The notes beneath the pieces are model-generated. The model was not told where the DNA came from. It searched no databases and was given only the letters and a program-made list of their open reading frames with translations. This document shows, piece by piece, positions 13,357-23,503 of a DNA stretch of 64,000 nucleotides; position 1 is the first letter of the stretch, and each line of letters opens with the position of its first letter. The translations under genes and the position numbers were made by a program. Origin of the DNA: Salvia splendens. Its lineage: Eukaryota > Streptophyta > Magnoliopsida > Lamiales > Lamiaceae. The stretch is from positions 40,530,887 through 40,594,886 of the forward strand of contig NC_056034.1 in NCBI RefSeq assembly GCF_004379255.2. Direction: 5' to 3'.

Positions 13357-14330
13357 CACCAATGTAATGGTTATAGGCTATAGCTTTTGTGCGATACGAC
13401 ACTCGAGTCAAATTAAGCTCATTGCCAAATGGAATTCGGATGAAAATCTGTGACAAGATAAATATGGCAAATTAAATTATACAAGTGGCAGTACTAGCAT
13501 TGATAGGTAAATATAATGAAAACAATAGAACCTGGAAAGGTAGATAAACTGTTAATTTAAGGAAATATTAATTGTCCACAAGAGCATGGGGTCATAAATG
13601 GTCAACCAAAAGTGCACAACCGGATTCTTTCGAAAAAAGGTTGAGGCCGGAATTACAACAACAACAACACCTGATTCTTTTGATGAAGCCTCACATCTCA
13701 ATTGACACGAAAAAGTGCTATCAATGGATTCACACTGTCCTAAATGCGGAATCAATTGTCGCCTAATTATCTAAACTAACATCAAGAACAAGGTTCTAGT
13801 TACTTAAAACTGCAAGTGATAGACTTAAAAAACATAACAATAATAGCTAATGTGAGATATCCGGAAAATGAATCACAGCCATACATTAACCATCTTTAAC
13901 TGAAAATATATCCCCAGTAATTTCAGAAAACCAATGTGTCAATAATGCTCAAAAAATCACATACAGTAAATTTCACAAACAAATGAAACCTTTATCAAAT
14001 TCACACATCTGAAAAGCCCCAATTTCATTTCTGGAATTTTCCCTAACCCTATATTCATATTCCCCACCCCCGAAACCCCCAATCCTAAATTGTCAAAATT
14101 ACAATTGAATAACGCCTAAATACCAAAATTGAAAAGGTTAAAACCAACAGAAATATAAAAATCAACAGAAACTTACCAGCAGAAGAGAGGTTCCGAAAAC
14201 ACAAACAGCAAAACAAGAGGGGAAAGGCCAATTGGAAAACGAAACAAAAACGCGGCGAGAGAAATGAACAGGCGCGACGCAGTGTCTATATCTATCTCCT
14301 CTCTCTCTCTCTCTCTCTGTGATTCTCTTC
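13357..14330 (-). promoter_or_regulatory. 5' UTR, leader intron and CT/GA-rich promoter of the J-domain gene
   Basis: A splice donor (gtaagt on the minus strand, exon ending at 14177) and an acceptor (exon resuming at 13447) define a 729-base leader intron. Upstream, 14296-14318 is a CT run, which is a GA run on the gene strand. Such pyrimidine/purine runs are common at plant core promoters. The transcription start is inferred, not seen. Confidence 0.5.
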
Positions 14331-15043
14331 TTCTCGCTCTAGGTGGAGCCCAGAGAAAACAAGAGCAGTCAGCAAATCAAACAGCCAAACTCAGTTTGTT
14401 TCGAAGTACTGAAACCAAACCCACTGTACATTTCTTTATTGTCTTTATTTATGTTTTGCCCCACTCAACTTCCTCTAACTACGATCTAGCCACATTCCAA
14501 AATTACAAATTGACCTTTTTATTTTATAAAATTTTGTGATGAATAAAAGTAATTCTTGTATAAGTAACTCATACAATTCTTTATCATTATATGAATAAAA
14601 GTAACTAGTTATATGATTTGAATATAAAAGTGGCACTTCTTGTGATTAAAAGTAATAATTATTCTTGATAAAAAAAATACTATACTCTATGTACTAGTAA
14701 ATTAAAGAAAAATTATTACAAAAAAAACTATAAAAGAAAAAAATGTTAAAGTTGAATTGGACCTAGCTTGGATTGGATGAGAGACGCAGAGTTTAAGTCA
14801 GTGGGACTCGACCCTCTAGCTCTTTAGCATGAGATTTTGAGTCTCCTATGGTAAATTTAATTATGTGTAGTGAATATTAACGGAGGGTAGATAAACTTTT
14901 GGTTTCATTAAAAAGCAATTCCGGTAAAACATTTCAATTAAAAGATCTTCCTTTTGATAAGAACATAATTTGGGATGTCTAATATTTTGTCGCGTGGTGA
15001 TTCTTTAACCTTTATATTGTTTTAATGTTTCCTCCTTAAGTTT
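14331..15043. other. AT-rich intergenic DNA
   Basis: Low-complexity AT-rich sequence between the J-domain gene promoter and the transposon nest. I see no gene. Confidence 0.5.
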
Positions 15044-15232
15044 GTTTCAAGTAGGGGTGGCGAAATCGGTTACCCGCGGGTACCCGTACCAGATTTTAGC
15101 CAAATTTATTGTCCCAATACCCGCTCTGCTATATACTGGGATTACCCGATATCCGTGTCGGGTATCCCGTACCCGACATTGCAGGTACCCGTACCCGACC
15201 CAAAATCCTAATAAAAAATTTGAAAACCATAA

Positions 15233-16209
15233 GACTAAAGGCTCATTTTAGTCCTTAACATATTGCGATTTTTTAATTTTTGTCCAAAACATTATCTTTT
15301 GAAATATTCGGTCTCTCACAAATAAAAACGGGTCATATTTGGTCCATTTTGGACGGTTCCGTCAAAAATATGACGGAAACCCTGAACCCAAACTTCCGTC
15401 ACCACCTCCGCCACGTCGTCCACCTTCCATCATCCCCCAGCCTCCCCCACCGTCGTCACCGTCTCATCCCTCAGCCTCACCCCCTCCTTACATTATCTCC
15501 CTCACCACCTCCGCCACGGCGTCCACCTTCCTTGCCTCGCTCAACTCATCAATCAATCCACCGTAGACGCCTTCCGGTGTTGCTGCAGCCACGATTCGAG
15601 AGGAGGAGGTGGAACTGCGGCGGGGGGAGGCAGCCGTAGCGGAGGGTGCCTGGACGATGACGAGGGAGAGGGCGAGGTGGTCGATGGAGGGGTCGAAGGA
15701 GAGGGAGAGGAGGCGACACGACGAATTGACCGATTTTAGAAAGAGTCAGAAATAGGTAATTGCAGGTGCCGCAATCGGGAGTGCATCCGATCGATTTCAT
15801 CTCCGGCAAAATTAGCGACGACGACGCCTTCCGGTGTTTCCGCAGCCACGATTTGAGAGGAGGAGGTGGAACTGCGGCGGGGGGAGGCAGCCGTAGCAGA
15901 GGGTGCCTGGACGACGGCGAGGGCGAGGGGGAAGTGGTCGATGGAGGGGTCGAGGGAGAGGAGGCGAGACGACGACTTGACGGTGAGCAGCAGTGGCAGA
16001 ACACCGGGAGTCGGAAGCCGGCATGTTTCTGTCAAGTTTTGAATTTCCGTCCAAATTTGGAATTTCCATCATACTTTTTACGGAACCGTCCAAAATGGAC
16101 CAAATGTGGACCGTTTTAATTTGTGAGGGACCGAATAATTCAAAAGATAATATTTTGGATCAAAATAAAAAAATCTCAATATGTTAAGGACCAAAATGAG
16201 CCTTTAGTC
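15233..16209. mobile_element. Mutator-like element (Pack-MULE) with captured PPR-like gene fragment
   Basis: Inverted repeats of at least 130 bp start gactaaaggctcatttt at both ends. A perfect 9-bp duplication aaaccataa flanks it (15224-15232, 16210-16218), the Mutator signature. The interior is GC-rich, unlike its surroundings. On the minus strand around 15806-15727 it encodes EMKSIGCTPDCGTCNYL, which fits the pentatricopeptide repeat pattern. A segment of about 165 bp is present twice in direct orientation (15564-15730 and 15822-15990). Frames are broken, so no functional PPR protein is expected. Confidence 0.85.
15564..15990. repeat. direct duplication of captured sequence inside the Pack-MULE
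   Basis: Two copies, 15564-about 15730 and 15822-15990, both begin gacgccttccggtgtt and share long GC-rich stretches with scattered substitutions. The PPR-like codons lie between them. The duplication occurred after or during capture and makes the longer open frames here unreliable as genes. Confidence 0.75.
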
Positions 16210-16552
16210 AAACCATAATAGCAGTCAATGTTCCCTAATTTACTTTATTAATATCAATGGTAAGCTTTGAATGGATTGAAAATAAAAGTGAGGGGACACT
16301 CTATAGCTAGTTCCGGTGAGTTTTCAATTGTATATCGTTGGAATATAAAAATGTTTCAAAATAACTCTTAGATTATACAAAGTACTCCCACTATTCCGCC
16401 TTAATAGTGACGTTTCATTTTCTTCACTCATTTTAGAAAAATAATAATATATATACTCTTCTCTAGATTATTATCTTTGCTACTTTACTTTTTCTCCATT
16501 CTAACTATTTATTTTTTATTTTTCAAAATGATTGCGTATATGGCTATTATTA

Positions 16553-18530
16553 GGCCATCTGCAACGCTGTCTCTTATCCGTCCCTTAACCGTCTTTTAAA
16601 TTACTATTCATGGGCCCCACTGTACTTTTTTACTTCATCTCTTAACTAAAGGACAGAACCTACAACCCTTCATCTCTTATCTGTCCATTAACCGTCTCTT
16701 AAATTACTATTCATTCTTTCATTTTTTTATTTTTATTTCCAACAAATTCAATTAATAAAAACACACTTCATTAAATAAAATAAAATTACAACATAAAATT
16801 CGTAAAATCCTAAAAAAATTAAAAATACATAATTAAATAATCGCCTCAGCCAAATTTTGCCCAAATGTGCTTCATTAGATCATCTTGGAGTCCTTGCCCG
16901 AATAGACAACCGTTCTCGTATAGACGGATGCACTCCACTGCGAGGCGGACTACTTGCGGTAGAGCTTCCGGTGGCTTCAGGGTCGAACCAATTTCCCGCC
17001 TCAGGTCCTTCGTCTTGGACAATCATGTTGTGCAAGATTATGCACGTATACATGATGTCGACCATACTCTCCATGAACCACGTACGAGCTGGGGCTTTGA
17101 TTATGTTGAAGCGCGCTTGGAGAACCCCGAATGCCCTCTCCACATCCTTGCGAGCAGCCTCCTGCTTCTGCGCAAAAAGAGACTGTTTTGCCTTCACAGG
17201 CCTGTTGCACGTCTTCATGAAGGTTGGCCACTTCGGGCAGATGCCGTAGGCAAGATAGTACCCCATTTTATACCGCTGGTTGTTAGCGATGAAGTTGATG
17301 GCCGGCGCTTTACCATCCAAAACTTCGGCGAAGAAGTCGGATTAGTGGAGGATGTTTATGTCGTTGTTCGATCCGGGGAACCAGAAGTACGCATGCCAGA
17401 TCCATAGCCGGTAGTCGGCAACGGCCTCGAGTATAACGGTGGGGTGGGTGCCTTTATGGCCGCTAGTGTACGACCCCCTCCACGCCACAGGGCAATTCTT
17501 CCATTGTCAGTGCATGCAATCGACGCTGCCAAGCATCCCGGGGAATCCGTGCACTTCTTCGTGAAGGTGGAGCAGAAACTGACAATCTGTCGTGCTTGGC
17601 CACCGGAGAAATTCGTCGGTGAAGGCTGCCCGGACGCCTTTGCAGAATTGGATCAAGCACATTCTCCCAGTGCTTTCTCCAATGTGGAGGTATTCGTTGA
17701 ACACATCCTCCATTTGTCCAGTCGCAAGTTGACGAATTGCTGCACTACATTTCTGCGACGTCGTGTGGCTGGGACGGCCGACGGCGTCGGACCTTTCTTG
17801 GAAGAACTCTTCCCGGGCTGCCAATGTATTTGCGATGTGGAGAAATAGCGGTTTCCGCATGCGGAAACGTCGACGGAAGTAGGTATCTCCCCAAACCGGG
17901 TTATCGCTGAAGTAGTTGCGGACTAACCTTGCGGCGGCTTTCTCCCGGTTACGATGGATGTAAGTCCGAGAGCGTCTTTGGGATGGCGCAGCTTCCTCCG
18001 CCTCCCGGCATCAATCTTCTTCAAGTGATTCTTCCATTATTCGACGCATTTGCTCATATGGATCCATTAGATCGATTAACTATGGGGGAAGAATAAAAGA
18101 GTTGATTTGAGATGAAAATTGGAGTTGAAAGAGAGATGATTTGAGAAGAATAGATGTGTTTGTGTGAGAAATAAGGATGAAATATGAGTATTTATAGAGT
18201 AAAAAAATAAAAAATAAAAAAATAGGAAAACGGTCGAAAAACGGTAATATTATCGTTTTTCGAATTTTAATTTTTTTATTAAATTCGATTTAAAAAAAAA
18301 AATTTGCGTCAGCGTGACGAAACCCACTCGCGGGGCAGGGAGTGGGCGTCACGCATGGCGCCGGAGCGCGCCACGGCGCGTGCGCGTGGCTAGACGTCTT
18401 GCGGACCGTCTCGGAGAGACAGGTGTCTCGGCGGGATGGGGACGCGACGGGACGCTGCAACGCGTCCCGCGCGCGTCTCGTCACGGAGGAACGGGCTTCG
18501 AGCCACCCGCGTAACGCGTTGCGGGTGGCC
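16553..18530. mobile_element. PIF/Harbinger element carrying a decayed DDE transposase
   Basis: A 1978-bp element has termini ggccatctgcaacgc and gcgttgcgggtggcc and a perfect TTA duplication at 16550-16552 and 18531-18533. It carries a DDE-type transposase on the minus strand but no Myb-like second protein. Its two ends closely match those of the element at 26362-29386, which carries the Myb-like protein but no transposase. Confidence 0.92.
16880..18067 (-). pseudogene. Harbinger transposase (HARBI1-like, DDE_Tnp_4) with three in-frame stops
   Basis: Reading leftward from an ATG at 18067, a single reading frame of about 395 codons matches plant Harbinger transposases: an Arg-rich N-terminal part (RRRFRMRKPLF), first catalytic Asp in GSVDCMH, second in SNNDINIL, and Glu in VERAFGVL near the C-terminus. 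No frameshift is needed. The frame is broken by three stops: TGA at 18013-18011, TGA at 17509-17507 (where the family has Trp after DCMH) and TAA at 17344-17342. The protein would cut and rejoin element ends in the nucleus. As it stands it cannot be made full length. Confidence 0.88.
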
Positions 18531-18810
18531 TTATTTAACTATTTACTTTTTTCTCCACTTTAACTTTTGAAACACCTTTATTAATATAGAATGGAGGGAG
18601 TATTAAAATATGGTATATGACTAATACTAATAATAACGGGTAATATCGGGATTAACGGTATACCCGCGCGGGTAATGGGTATACCCGCTACCCGCAAAAC
18701 TCTAAAACACACTACCCGATCCCGCCCCGTTTCCCGATATCCGACGGGTAGCGGGTCGAGATGGGAATTACCCATTACCCGCTACCCATTTTGTCACCCC
18801 TATTTTCAAG

Positions 18811-19513
18811 TTTGTTTCATCACTAGTTATTTTTTTTAATAATGTTTAGGGAACTTTAAGTTTTATTTAAGGACCGTTCGCAAGAAAAACTTAGTGTAGG
18901 GACTCAAATTAGTACTAATCGAAAGATAAATCCTAGAAACTATAGTCGCCTAAAGTTATAGATCATGTAAAAATTTGAAAAAAATCAAGAAAGTGTAGCA
19001 TTTACCACCTACTAATAGTGCATCCATACTTTTAATGAACCTGGATTTAGGGTGGCACATTTCCAAAGCTCGATACTATCGAGATGTACGTGGTGTCATA
19101 GGAGTAGTTAATACCCGAAGCCAAAAGTCTCGTATTCGAATTTATCTTCATATGATCTTTTAGAATTATTTCATCATTCACTCTTGAAAAAAAAGGATAC
19201 AATCTTTGAGATTCTTGATGAGATGATACCAAATTTTGATTTCTTTAACAAACAGGAAAGAAAGAGTCCAAGATTGAGCAACTGATATTTACACAGAATT
19301 TAATATGAGAATTTTCACAAAGCAATGAATCGTAATCTAAACTAGAAAGTCTAAGAGCCCAAGTCCCCATTTCTGTTCCCTTCATTGCCAAGAGAAATTC
19401 GATACTGCTCGCCGTTGGGATGGTTAAATGAACGCGCATCGTCCAAGATGCACAAACAAGGAGCGGGGAAAACAGTCAAAGAAAATATGCTTGCACCATG
19501 CGGAAGGAGAGGC
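18811..19513. other. intergenic DNA and probable 3' UTR of the coiled-coil gene
   Basis: AT-rich. The right part, nearest 19513, should hold the 3' UTR of the minus-strand gene that ends there. No other gene seen. Confidence 0.5.
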
Positions 19514-21019
19514 TCACTTCTTCGCCTTTGCAAACCTGAGGCAGCGATATTTCTCACCACTGACGGTTATTTCAAGAGCCCCGTCTTGGTTATCCTGATT
19601 TGATGCGGTCCCCATCAGCACACTCTTCTCTTTCTCGAGGTTTTCCCTCTCCATCTTTAACCGGGCTTCTTGCCTAGCAATCTCTGCCTGAATACGAGCA
19701 AATGTCAAAATACGAGTGTGTAAGGGAGAGTAGTTAAGAAATAACACCACAAAAAAATCAGGAAAATTAATAAAAAAAAAACACAAGAATTGTTTAGTCA
19801 GCTTCTAGCAAAATGTAACTAGGTTCGTGGGCGATGCGAAGGCAGTTCCTTACAATATGCAACTGTGCGAATGCAGTCCAAATACAGAGGGAAAACGTCT
19901 ATAAATATTACAACCACGGCCATAACCCAAACCCATTAGGATTCCATCTACGCCAGAAATGTGGGCCATAAAAGTCGGGATATGGTATTCAGTATCTTCA
20001 GGCTCCACAGTCCAACAGAAATAAGACAAAAGATGCTGATATCTGTGTGTGTTGTTTCAACCAAGTTCATACATCGTCCTTTGAAAACATGTGAAAGTTT
20101 ATCTATGTTCAGGAGATTGTATATTCAGGTAATCATGTTTTAGATGAATAAAAGGCATGGTTACAGATTTCAAAAGACATAAAACACTACAGTCTACAAC
20201 AATAGGCTTTAATCACCCAGTGGAACTTTGATAGAAAAGAGAGAATCGAAAACTAGCCATGTGTACACAAAGATCTATTAGAAGATACGACATCCACGGG
20301 AGAAGCATCACTTTCACTTTCTACAGCCGCCTATTGGATTACTAAGCTGCTCGAGTGCTATGCAAGAGAGGCAGATTATTAGATTAACATCCAAAAAGGC
20401 CACTATCAAATCAGCCATTTCCATTAAAAATTATCTCTTGTGCTTTTCTACATCGCCAACTAGTATATCATAAGCCTAACGAGGCACGGAAAGAAACTCC
20501 CATCTAAATCACAACTCAAGTTCTCTATTCACAAAGGAAACACATTTACATATTTGATCTAAAGCTGCAAGATGTCACCAATTAGGACTAATTCCTCATA
20601 TTCTCTACACAGCACACGAATGAATCAATATACAACCATAAAACCCCTACCTAAACTCTAACTCTAGGATAAGCATATCTCCTACACATTCAAGAACTGC
20701 TACATAGTAGCTAGGGAACATCAAAATTTAACTGATTCATTGCCATTTCAAGAAAAACAACAAATAGCCAACAATGCCATTTCAAGAAAACCAGCAACTA
20801 GCCATCCCCATTTCACAAACAAGACGGTGAATCAGGTACCTCACGGCGTGAGAGTTCCGCCTTCCAAGCAGCTTCTCGCTCGGCAACCTCACGCTCACGT
20901 TCCTCGATGTAACTCTGCATCTCCCTCTCCTTCATGATTCTATCTTGTATATCTGCATCTAGAGCCTCCTTCAACTCTTGCACAAACTTGTCTACAACTG
21001 TTTTTATCCTCAACGACAT
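19514..21019 (-). CDS. conserved short coiled-coil protein, function unknown
   Basis: Two coding exons, 21019-20840 and 19687-19514, join in phase 0 to 117 residues. The 1152-base intron between them holds nothing recognisable. The protein is almost entirely charged helix: a basic start (MSLRIKTVVDKF), then about residues 10-88 rich in Glu, Arg, Lys and Ala with strong coiled-coil character (EEREREVAEREAAW), then a short non-helical tail ending ISGEKYRCLRF-like and AKAKK. There is no signal peptide or membrane segment. It looks like a plant-conserved protein of unknown function; I do not assign a name. The leader has an intron from 21305 to 21080, and the transcription start is probably near 21450. 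Confidence 0.8.
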
Positions 21020-21470
21020 CAGAAATTAGGGCGTTTAAACCACACTTCTTCACTCTATCTTCCAATACACTACGAACTCCTGCAACATAAAACATCTCCT
21101 TCATTTACCATAAAGAATGCATTTGTACATGCTAGAACATTAATTATATAAGGGCAAAAGTCAAGAAAACCAAATTAAAATTTTCCCTTTTCAATTTCGT
21201 GAAGAAAAAGATAACCCATATAATGAAAAACGTAAATAAGCAATCCCTAATCAGATCAGAAACAGCAACAAATTCATAGTGACAATAACGAACTAAAAAA
21301 TTCACCTTTGAAGAAAATAGGAAAATCGAGTATCGAATTCGATTGCCGCAGCTGGTAGAAAAACGAGGCCGCGAGCTATGCGTGTGTGTTTGAGCGGCAG
21401 AGGAAGAGAGGGAAAAGGAGAAACTCAATTCGAGAGGCAAGAGGGCAACAAAAATATGCTCTTGTTCTTT
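21020..21470 (-). promoter_or_regulatory. 5' UTR with leader intron of the coiled-coil gene
   Basis: On the minus strand a donor (CAAAG before gtgaat, exon ending at 21306) and an acceptor (exon resuming at 21079) mark a leader intron of 226 bases. The first exon probably starts between 21400 and 21470. Inference from splice signals only. Confidence 0.5.
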
Positions 21471-22140
21471 ACTTGAACCAGGTTATTTCCAATTTCTTTT
21501 TCTTGATTTCTCCTCTTTTTGTTTTTGTTTGATTACTTGCAAGTTGTTTTTAAATTGATTGTTTTTTTTTGGCGTCTTATTTTGTTAAAGCATACATAAA
21601 ATATTTAAATGAAATAATAAATTGAATATAATACTAGACATGTGTATTTAATTCCGTTTAGGAATTAAATTTGTGTGATTTATAAAATGAAAATGTGTGT
21701 TTTTATGTCGAATTCTTTGATGAATTTTTTTGCTGTACATATATCTTTAGTAAAATTTGTTAAATTTGAATAAGTTTGATTTTATCATGGAATAAAATAA
21801 GAGATAAAATACAAATCGACGAGATGAATACAAAATCACGAACCAAAACACAACATATATTTGTGCCTAGAAATCAAGAAAGAAACATTAACTACGTAAA
21901 AAAAAGCATGCCTAGAAACTCAAAAGTGAAAATTTATGAAAAATATTATTTCACTATGTTTCATATTAATAAAGTCAATTTTTTCTATTTTAGAAAGTTC
22001 CAACAAAATTGAGTCATTTTTATTTTTAGCAAAAAAATTTATCTTGTCTCTTTATTTTCTCTTCATCTTTCTTACTTTATTTATCATCCACAACACATTA
22101 TTCTTAATCTCAATGCTGAAAAAATGCCTCAACTAACATA
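21471..22140. other. AT-rich intergenic DNA
   Basis: Low-complexity sequence with no gene or complete element that I can support. Confidence 0.5.
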
Positions 22141-22977
22141 CGCCCCAATGCATCCGAAAATTGTCTCAATCTTGCTCCCATGCTCAGGTGGGATTCGTCC
22201 CCGTCCTGTTGCACACCTCAACAACTCTCTCCCATAACATATTAGGATCGTCGACTGCAACATTAGTTTGATATTATCCGCTTTGGTTTAAGCCCGCACG
22301 AACCCAACACATGCGGAATCGGGTCTTTGATGTAGCAACCACCCTCAACTCCTCGGTGGAATATTTCTTCGCTCCCGCCAAAGTACTCTTTGCCTTGCCT
22401 TTGCATTTTTGCCCTTTAGTTGGGAACAGATGCAATCTCAATCTCTTCATGGGATGCCTCGAACGATCCAATAGGCCCATATCCGAAATCTCATAGTCAT
22501 CTATACTGATTCCAGATCCATGAGTACCCGGGGTATCGAGCGCCGGGAATCGTCATTTGCGTCGACGGTTCCCGAGTCACTGGAACTTGTGTCGGCAGAA
22601 CCTGCGTCGACGTGACTTGTGGAAGAAAATCTCTATTCCAAGTATTCACTTCATTTGGGTTCGGACCTATTGCGTATGCATAGGCCAAGAACGTTACTTG
22701 AGAACTCGGCTCCATTTTTCGACAATTATTTAGATTGGGAAGTAGGAAAACTGAGAGTGGGGGTGTGAAAAATGAATTGAAAATGTGGGTATTTATAGAG
22801 AAATGAAATTAATTAAAAATATAAAAAAGATTAAATCGTGCGGCTGCCACGAGAATCGTCCAACAGTCGGTGATTCATCCGCACAAGGGGCGGACAGCCA
22901 GGTGGCCGTGGGAATTTGGGAGGATAATGCAGCCCCGTCTAGCGACAGCCGTGAATTGGGCTGCATTGTGAATGCCC
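22141..22977. mobile_element. truncated Harbinger element with Myb-like (ORF2) fragment
   Basis: Only the right end is clear: it ends ctgcattgtgaatgccc followed by TTA (22978-22980). On the minus strand, about 22715-22274 encodes the N-terminal half of the Myb/SANT-like second Harbinger protein: a Gln/Pro/Thr-rich start, then a basic region and KKYSTEELRVVA, resembling the first helix of the SANT-like domain. The rest of that protein and the left terminus are missing. The left boundary is approximate. Confidence 0.6.
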
Positions 22978-22980
22978 TTA

Positions 22981-23503
22981 AAGGTCTAGCATATAATTTT
23001 AATGATCAAACAAAAATAAAAATACACAAAAACTCCCGGGTTGAATTCCAGCTTTACTAAGTAAATGTCATCTTCCCAAATAAGCTCAACACTCACTGCT
23101 CATCTCTGATGTTATATTCTTGACTTCGTTCAAGCAAACTACACGACCTAATCAAGCTTATATACCTAGAGAATATAATGTACTACTACTATATTCAAAC
23201 GCCACTTATAGCAGTGATGATTTCATGCAAATGATTAATCAACACAAATTTACGACATAGAATTATAGCTCAGAAATGAGAATGCAAATTAGTTAAAGCC
23301 TTACTCCTTAGTATTTCAATTTGTGACACATTTTTCATTGAATGCAAATAACTGAATAAGTTAATCTCGTAGCTAGGACCACATTAACACGAGGCAATGT
23401 CACCTGAGACGAATTAGTCAGCTTCGATTAGTTTCAAATGCACCACGAGTCAAGTTGTTAGATTCACCATGGGACAAGTCAGTTATCTTCACCTTGAGTG
23501 CGA
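22981..23503. other. 3' flank of the Agenet gene
   Basis: AT-rich DNA that should contain the 3' UTR of the minus-strand Agenet gene. Nothing else seen. Confidence 0.5.

Larger units (their letters stand above)
16385..18600. mobile_element. Stowaway-like MITE interrupted by a Harbinger element
   Basis: The left end ctcccactattccgcc and the right end ending gaatggagggag are related inverted termini, each next to TA (16383-16384 and 18601-18602). Removing the Harbinger element at 16553-18530 leaves a body of about 240 bp, a normal Stowaway size. The terminal match is imperfect, so this is a good but not certain call. Confidence 0.65.
15052..18802. mobile_element. hAT-type non-autonomous element, interrupted by nested transposons
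   Basis: The ends taggggtggc and gtcaccccta form a short inverted repeat with one mismatch. The flanks gtttcaag (15044-15051) and ttttcaag (18803-18810) are an 8-bp duplication with one mismatch, as hAT elements make. The subterminal regions are rich in short TACCCG/CGGGTA motifs. The remaining body is under 1 kb; the rest is the Mutator-like element at 15233-16209 and the Stowaway at 16385-18600. No transposase belonging to this element is visible. Confidence 0.8.

Noticed and set aside
13357..13362. Start of the J-domain protein two codons earlier
   Set aside because: The codon there is TTG. The first ATG in frame is at 13356-13354.
15280..16119. Pro/Arg-rich and Gly-rich open frames on both strands taken as genes
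   Set aside because: They lie inside the Mutator-like element, come from GC-rich captured and duplicated DNA, and lack complete gene structure.
16857..17848. Plus-strand open frames across the Harbinger element
   Set aside because: They are antisense shadows of the minus-strand transposase, which has family motifs.
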